From a virus: a stretch of 34,184 bases of DNA. Shown piece by piece: positions 30,290-34,184 of this stretch. Numbering within the stretch: position 1 is the first letter of the stretch; each line of letters opens with the position of its first letter. Where the stretch lies: the IMG/VR virus record IMGVR_UViG_3300048912_000151, positions 1 through 34,184 of that record; one strand, given 5' to 3'. Both the position numbers and the translations under genes were made by a program. The notes below the pieces were generated by a model that saw nothing but the letters and a program-made list of their open reading frames with translations, searched no databases and was not told the origin of the DNA.

Positions 30290-31144
30290 ATGACCAAAAT
30301 CCACCACATTCCGTTCCGCTTTGACGAATGGCTGGCCGGCACGGTGGCGCTCGATGCGGTAGATGTCGGGGTCTACATCCAGGCCATAGCGCTGATCTAC
30401 AGCCACGGCGGCGAGGTCGAGAGGGAGGAGCTGAAGCGGGTCGTTCGCTGCCACGGGACGGCATTTAAGGCGTCGCTCGGGCGGCTTCTCGCGCTCGGTA
30501 AATTGGTCGAGAACGGTACGAAATTGACCTCTAAACGGTGCCTAAACGAGTTGGAAACGGCTCGAAAACGAGTCGAAAACCTCTGTTACAATGGCGCTAA
30601 AGGGGGTCGTCCTCCTAAGAAAATCAATGAGATAGCAAAACCAGATGGTTTCTACGCGCGCGCGAAAGGGAACCAGAACCAAATAAAAGAAGATTCTAAG
30701 AATCTTCTAGGGGAGGATCTTGGTCGCTGCGCTCCCTCGGAGGTGCCGGCCCCGACCGTTCCCGAGCCGGCGGAGACGCCGCCGCCCCGCCCCGAGGACC
30801 CGGACCCGCCCATCACCGCCGAGGACCGCGCCTACATGGCGCAGCGGCTGGACGAGCTTATCGCGCAGATGACGGGGGAGGCGCCCCGCGCCCCGGCGAT
30901 CCGCGATCCGGTGGCCTACGAACGCGCCCGGACGAAGAGCAAGCGCGACAACTGGCTGGACCTCAACCACGCCTTCGCCTCGGAGCACTTCGACGGCCAA
31001 GCGCGCTGGGATGCTTGGGAGGCGATCGACATCGCACGCCGAGCCGGGTCGCGGGAGGCGACGCCTGCGCACGTCAGCAAGCTCCTCGAAAGCCTCAACG
31101 ATGCCCGCTTGGCCGCCGCCGGAGCCGAAAGGGTCGCCGCATGA
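30290..31144 (+). CDS. DUF1376-like replication protein
   Basis: A 284-residue protein. The N-terminal 110 residues match the DUF1376 pattern of phage replication proteins: IPFRFDEWLAGTVALDAVDV, IQAIALIYSHGG, SLGRLLALGKLVENG and the following KRVENLCYNGAKGGRPPK. The middle is a Pro-rich linker and the C-terminal third is helical (RDNWLDLNHAFASEHFD). Start ATG 30290 follows a ribosome site GGAGAGGAG; upstream translation would run through the hairpin locus. It probably acts in replication initiation or helicase loading. It overlaps the KilA-N gene by ATGA. Confidence 0.7.
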   Translation: MTKIHHIPFRFDEWLAGTVALDAVDVGVYIQAIALIYSHGGEVEREELKRVVRCHGTAFKASLGRLLALGKLVENGTKLTSKRCLNELETARKRVENLCYNGAKGGRPPKKINEIAKPDGFYARAKGNQNQIKEDSKNLLGEDLGRCAPSEVPAPTVPEPAETPPPRPEDPDPPITAEDRAYMAQRLDELIAQMTGEAPRAPAIRDPVAYERARTKSKRDNWLDLNHAFASEHFDGQARWDAWEAIDIARRAGSREATPAHVSKLLESLNDARLAAAGAERVAA

Positions 31145-32097
31145 ACCAGGTTCCTGCTTTGAGCGCCGATGTCATGCACGATGTTGCCGGCATTCGGATC
31201 GGTCAGCGCGCCTCGGACGGCTATTTTGACGCGACCGCTATGTGCCGGGCTCACGGCAAGCAATTCAACGACTATCGAAGAATCCAGCAAACCGCCGAGT
31301 TTCTGGATGCGCTGAGTTCAAAAACGGGAATTCCCGTTTTTGACTTGGTTCAGTCAATTCAGGGGCCACACGGCGGGACTTGGGTGCATCACCGCGTCGC
31401 TATCAACTTGGCGCAATGGTGCTCCCCTCAATTCGCTGTGGACGTCACGGAATGGGTGGAGAACTGGCTGACGTCAGGAAAGGCGAGACCTTCCGCTGAC
31501 TGCCATTTGATAAGCCAGTTTATTCGTGAGCTTGGGCCATACCACCAAGCCGGCATCCGCGAGGGGCTGCGGCTCGGCATGGGGGTCGTGCTTCCGAAAG
31601 TCGAACAGATCGACCACAAGTCGGACACAGCACTAAATCTGGCAACCCAGGCGTTTGAAGTGTCCCGCAGTTATGGCGGCAGGATAGAAGCACTGGAAAG
31701 AGAGAAGGAGAAAAAGAACAAGAGAAAGAATCTTAAACCGTACGACAAATATTTAATGCGGCTGACAGTTGCCCGCCGGTTCAATGGCTACTGTCCGGTT
31801 AGAGGGCCATGCTGTCTCGGGCAGATCGTCGATGCCGACGGCGAGATGTTGTACGACGATGATGAACAACCGCTCGCAGAATACGATCATCATTATCACG
31901 TAGGAAATCCTGACATTCGGCAATCCCTTATCGCGTGCCGTAATTGTCATGCGGATAGAACGGCGCAACGTAGGGATGATCCGCGGCATGTAATCCAATC
32001 CGAATTCGAGGCCTTTCAAAAGCAGCTCGAAATCGTGATGCGGGAAGAACAAACCCCGCTGTTCGCCGGCACAAACATCACAGTGTTTCGCCGATGA
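31141..32097 (+). CDS. KilA-N domain protein with C-terminal HNH-like nuclease
   Basis: A 318-residue fusion. Residues about 15-112 are a KilA-N DNA-binding domain (DGYFDATAMCRAHGKQFNDY, HHRVAINLAQWCSPQFAVDV). Residues about 120-200 are helical with a highly charged coil (EREKEKKNKRKNLK). Residues about 205-280 look like an HNH/zinc-finger nuclease: CPVRGPCC, EYDHHYHVGNPD with Asp249/His250, and CRNCHADR with Cys266/Cys269. Codon use in the C-terminal part is less GC-biased, compatible with a separately acquired domain. It may be a phage regulator or a homing-like nuclease. Confidence 0.75.
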   Translation: MNQVPALSADVMHDVAGIRIGQRASDGYFDATAMCRAHGKQFNDYRRIQQTAEFLDALSSKTGIPVFDLVQSIQGPHGGTWVHHRVAINLAQWCSPQFAVDVTEWVENWLTSGKARPSADCHLISQFIRELGPYHQAGIREGLRLGMGVVLPKVEQIDHKSDTALNLATQAFEVSRSYGGRIEALEREKEKKNKRKNLKPYDKYLMRLTVARRFNGYCPVRGPCCLGQIVDADGEMLYDDDEQPLAEYDHHYHVGNPDIRQSLIACRNCHADRTAQRRDDPRHVIQSEFEAFQKQLEIVMREEQTPLFAGTNITVFRR

Positions 32098-32363
32098 CCA
32101 CACCCTCCGATCCCCTCTGGCCCGATTGGCTGCGCGACATCTACGGCCCGGCGCCCGCCGGCCCGCGCCGCCGCGCCAAGGCGCTGCGCGAGGACGCCGA
32201 ACGCAAGCGGCAAATCGAGGCCCGCCTGCGAGAAAGGCTACCGCCGGCACCGCGCCCGCCTGCCCCGGCCAGGAAACCCGACACCACGCCCGATGCGCTG
32301 CGCGAAGGCCGCATCGCGCTCGGGCTGGAGCCGCCCGAGCCGCCCGCCGAGGCCGCCGAGTGA
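32094..32363 (+). CDS. Small hypothetical early protein
   Basis: An 89-residue protein starting in an ATGA overlap. WPDWLRDIYGPAP opens it, then an Arg/Glu-rich helix (RRRAKALREDAERKRQIEAR) and a Pro/Ala-rich tail. It overlaps the next gene by GTGA. No family is recognised; tight coupling supports it as real. Confidence 0.5.
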   Translation: MTTPSDPLWPDWLRDIYGPAPAGPRRRAKALREDAERKRQIEARLRERLPPAPRPPAPARKPDTTPDALREGRIALGLEPPEPPAEAAE

Positions 32364-32557
32364 AATCCCGCCCGCCGGCCCCGCCCGATCCCTGCTTTCC
32401 GGTGGAGTCCGAGCTTGTGCCATCCTCGCGCTACTGCGTGCCGGGCCAATGCGTGTGGTACGGCGACGAACCGATGTGCCCGCATCCTCGTGGCTGCGAC
32501 CGCTGGGGCGGCTGCGTGCATCCCGGAGCATTCGGAGAAGAGGCGACCGTCCAATGA
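32360..32557 (+). CDS. Small Cys-rich protein, possible zinc binder
   Basis: A 65-residue protein starting at GTG in a GTGA overlap. Six Cys occur: one near the N terminus (PDPCFPV), then YCVPGQCVWYGDEP, MCPHPRGCDRWGGC. The spacing could bind zinc or iron. It ends in an ATGA overlap with the DUF6456-like gene. Function is unknown; a regulator or adaptor role is possible. Confidence 0.5.
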   Translation: MKSRPPAPPDPCFPVESELVPSSRYCVPGQCVWYGDEPMCPHPRGCDRWGGCVHPGAFGEEATVQ

Positions 32558-33108
32558 CCCAACGCCCGCCGGCACGTCCCTCGCGCAAGGCCGCCGCCGC
32601 CGGCATGGCGCTGCTGGCGCCGACGCCGGAGCGATTGCAGCATGGCCGGGTGGTCCGAGCTCAAAAGACCGTGGCCGACGCGCAAGGCAACATCGGCCTG
32701 CCGTACATCGCCGAGGGCACGTTGGCGCGCCTGCTGCGGCGCGGCGCCATCACAGCCGCCCAGTGGCACGCCGGTCTGAGGTTCGAGGAGCTGTTCGCTC
32801 GCGCCGGACTCGATCCTCTGCGCGCCATCGACCTCAGCGGGCGCATCCCCGGCGGCGACCTGCCGCACGGTGCCGACCGCGCTTATCGGCTGGTCCACGA
32901 GGCGCTTGACGCCTTGGGCGGCATCCACAGTCCGTGCGGCTGCGCCTGCTGGTTCATCCTCGGCTGCGGCATGAGCGTCCAGCAATGGGCCACTCGCGAA
33001 GGTTGGAACGGCCGACCCATCCGACACGAGACGGCAACAATCGTGCTTGTCGGGGCGCTCGGCGTGCTCGAATCACATTTTCGCATCGCCGAGCGCGATT
33101 GTGCTTGA
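32554..33108 (+). CDS. DUF6456-like regulator, last gene of early operon
   Basis: A 184-residue protein. The N-terminal 40 residues are basic. The C-terminal 80 residues fit the DUF6456 pattern: AYRLVHEALDALGGIHSPCG, CGMSVQQWATREGWNGRPIR, and a final LVGALGVLESHFRIAE helix. The family is found in alphaproteobacterial regulators and phages. As the last early gene before the terminator and late genes, it could control late transcription; that is inference. ATG 32554 is in an ATGA overlap with the Cys-rich gene. Confidence 0.6.
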   Translation: MTQRPPARPSRKAAAAGMALLAPTPERLQHGRVVRAQKTVADAQGNIGLPYIAEGTLARLLRRGAITAAQWHAGLRFEELFARAGLDPLRAIDLSGRIPGGDLPHGADRAYRLVHEALDALGGIHSPCGCACWFILGCGMSVQQWATREGWNGRPIRHETATIVLVGALGVLESHFRIAERDCA

Positions 33109-33144
33109 CAGCCCGTGGGAAAATGTCAGCGTTATTGTCCTATG

Positions 33145-33160
33145 GTGTCAGAGTTGACAC
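33145..33160. promoter_or_regulatory. Palindrome at the end of the early operon
   Basis: GTGTCA-gagt-TGACAC is a perfect 6-bp palindrome immediately upstream of the early-operon terminator. A TGACA / TGTCA pair also occurs just before it (33108-33130). It could be a regulator-binding site or the TTGACA part of a late promoter; no convincing -10 was found. Confidence 0.35.
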
Positions 33161-33163
33161 AGA

Positions 33164-33203
33164 AACCCGCCGCAGCTTGGCCGCCCGGCGGGTTTTGCGT
33201 TTT
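33164..33203 (+). terminator. Intrinsic terminator of the rightward early operon
   Basis: AACCCGCC (33164-33171) pairs with GGCGGGTT (33187-33194), with a 15-base loop, followed by TTTTGCGTTTT. It closes the early operon 55 bases after the DUF6456-like gene. A further 9-bp inverted repeat TGGCCTGAA / TTCAGGCCA lies at 33217-33267, between the convergent genes. Confidence 0.7.
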
Positions 33204-33301
33204 AAGCGTCGCTGAGTGGCCTGAATGCCGGACCCTATGTTGGGGACCAGAAAATGCCTTCAGGCCATCCAGCGGCCACGAGAACGGATTTAAACGGCAT
33301 C

Positions 33302-33595
33302 CTAGCGGTCTGGCATCCCGCGCATGACGTTGATGGTCTTGCCGTTGCGCTGGACGTGTTCAATCGATGGCTCGGGAATGCGGCTCTCGCGCTCGTTGGT
33401 CGTGCATTGCATGCTACCGCCGCGGCCATGCACGCATTCCATTTCGCTGTAGTGACCCGGGCTTTCGCTGATTGTCGTGCAGCGTGTCGCGCCGTTGCGA
33501 CCTGGCGAACAGGTGCGCTCATAGGTGGATGTCTGCGCCTGGGCGACGGTGCCCAGCGCGGCGAGGGTGGCAAGAGCCATGAGTGCTGTTTTCAT
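33302..33595 (-). CDS. Secreted small protein with duplicated Cys motif
   Basis: A 97-residue exported protein on the strand opposite to its neighbours. Residues 1-21 (MKTALMALATLAALGTVAQA) form a clear signal peptide. The mature part has two similar motifs, CSPGRNGATRCTT and CVHGRGGSMQCTT, each with two Cys probably forming disulfides. The ATG at 33593-33595 is chosen because it begins the signal peptide. Isolated position and orientation suggest a lysogenic-conversion gene with its own promoter. Function is unknown. Confidence 0.6.
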   Translation of the reverse strand: MKTALMALATLAALGTVAQAQTSTYERTCSPGRNGATRCTTISESPGHYSEMECVHGRGGSMQCTTNERESRIPEPSIEHVQRNGKTINVMRGMPDR

Positions 33596-33659
33596 GCAAA
33601 GGATATGGACCGATGCCGCAGCCTTGGATTGATAAACCCGGCCAGGTTGTTGATAGGCG

Positions 33660-34004
33660 ATGACTGCGCCAAGCCGACGGACCAAGCGAGGTAATCCGTT
33701 CTACTACTCGGCGGCATGGAAGCGTATGCGGGGGTTTGTCCTGGCAAGAGACGGGCACCGCTGCGTGCAGTGCGGATGTGGCGTGGTCAGCAGCACGGCA
33801 CGAGTGGACCACATCATCCCCATGCGCCATGCCCCACACCTGGCCCTTGTACCCAGCAACCTGCGTACCCTGTGCACCCGCTGCGATGGGGAGAGCCATC
33901 GTGAACGAGGCACGGGCAGCAATGTGAGGGTGGAACGGTTTGTGTATGGGTATGATGGCAATGGTATACCCTTGGACCCGAAGCATGTATGGCATGTGCG
34001 ATAG
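33660..34004 (+). CDS. HNH endonuclease, packaging associated
   Basis: A 114-residue protein with a complete HNH zinc nuclease: FVLARDGHRCVQCG (first CxxC), RVDHIIPMRHAP (catalytic DH and following helix), NLRTLCTRCDGESHRERG (second CxxC plus His). Phages with HK97-type heads commonly encode such an enzyme beside the terminase, where it is needed for cos cleavage and packaging. If the window's ends join, it lies about 220 bases upstream of the small terminase, which fits. Confidence 0.88.
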   Translation: MTAPSRRTKRGNPFYYSAAWKRMRGFVLARDGHRCVQCGCGVVSSTARVDHIIPMRHAPHLALVPSNLRTLCTRCDGESHRERGTGSNVRVERFVYGYDGNGIPLDPKHVWHVR

Positions 34005-34184
34005 TACAAAGCACAAGAATAACACAAAATGCACTAATACAAGTACAAGATACAAGTACAAACTCGGCTCAAGTCGTGATAAATATGGCGATGAACCAGT
34101 GGTTGCATAATGTAACAGGGTATAGGCTTGAAGCCAGGGGGGAGGGCGATTTTTGGCAGGGGGTATCGCAACAGCCGCGTTTGG
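34005..34184 (+). other. AT-rich intergenic DNA, possible cos/terminase-binding region
   Basis: No gene is seen. The first 70 bases are AT-rich, unlike the rest of the window, and contain short ACAA repeats. Beyond 34085 the DNA becomes G-rich (AGGGGGGAGGGCG). If joined to base 1, this precedes the small terminase, where packaging sites are expected. Confidence 0.4.
34037..34062 (+). repeat. Tandem 13-bp direct repeat
   Basis: ATACAAGTACAAG is followed directly by ATACAAGTACAAA, a 12-of-13 tandem match, each containing the GTAC palindrome. It is placed between HNH and terminase genes, where terminase-binding iterons would be expected. Confidence 0.6.

Noticed and set aside
33115-33327. 70-codon ORF after the DUF6456-like gene
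   Set aside because: It runs through the terminator and the second inverted repeat, with no ribosome site.
1-34184. Plain gene transfer agent cluster
   Set aside because: Early replication, recombination and lysogeny genes and a full tail fibre set point to an active or recent phage rather than a GTA.

Overview
The window is a nearly complete genome, or most of one, of a temperate siphovirus-like phage or prophage (HK97-type head, long non-contractile tail) with tightly overlapping genes. DNA is GC-rich with strong G/C third-position bias. The gene repertoire (small Cro with a Pro/Trp-rich tail, DUF3309 protein, DUF6456-type regulator, PEP-CTERM protein) suggests an alphaproteobacterial, probably hyphomicrobial/rhizobial, host; this is inference from gene content. 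An HNH endonuclease at the right end and the small terminase at the left end would be neighbours if the ends join, as in many cos-type phages, so the window may be one genome opened near the packaging site.

Layout. 1-2.2 kb: small and large terminase, closed by an intrinsic terminator. 2.2-12.2 kb: head and tail genes in one rightward operon: a fused prohead protease/major capsid protein, a Gln/Pro-rich protein, portal, a collagen-like protein, connector, HK97 gp10-like protein, tail terminator, major tail protein, tail chaperones, tape measure. 12.2-20.6 kb: tail tip/hub and three probable adhesion proteins (tandem-repeat fibre, LamG-like protein, fibre with C-terminal S74 chaperone). 20.6-22.4 kb: a string of very small genes, two encoding membrane peptides. 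22.4-24.9 kb, leftward: a RecT/Redbeta-like annealing protein, a YqaJ-like exonuclease and two small genes. 24.9-26 kb: the lysogeny switch (leftward repressor, rightward Cro-like gene, near-identical palindromic operators inside the two predicted early promoters). 26-33.1 kb, rightward early operon: ParB/MT-A70 methyltransferase, PD-(D/E)XK nuclease, VRR-NUC nuclease, a frameshifted small gene, a secreted PEP-CTERM protein, a hairpin-rich stretch, a DUF1376-like replication protein, a KilA-N/HNH protein, a DUF6456-type regulator and an intrinsic terminator. 33.2-34.2 kb: a leftward secreted Cys-repeat protein, the HNH endonuclease and AT-rich DNA with a tandem 13-bp repeat before the terminase.

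The most unusual feature is a pair of about 400-bp homologous elements without an ORF (7321-7719 and 8205-8604), inserted on either side of the gp10-like gene at gene-to-gene junctions. They carry terminal hairpins and a conserved multi-stem RNA with compensatory changes. They resemble HEARO RNAs, the omega-RNAs of IscB nucleases, but no IscB gene is present. Both lie between TTA and ATGAAC, and removing them would recreate TAATG stop/start overlaps in both places. They look like stand-alone guide-RNA elements that would need a nuclease supplied in trans.

No integrase, recognisable endolysin, tRNA or CRISPR array was found.
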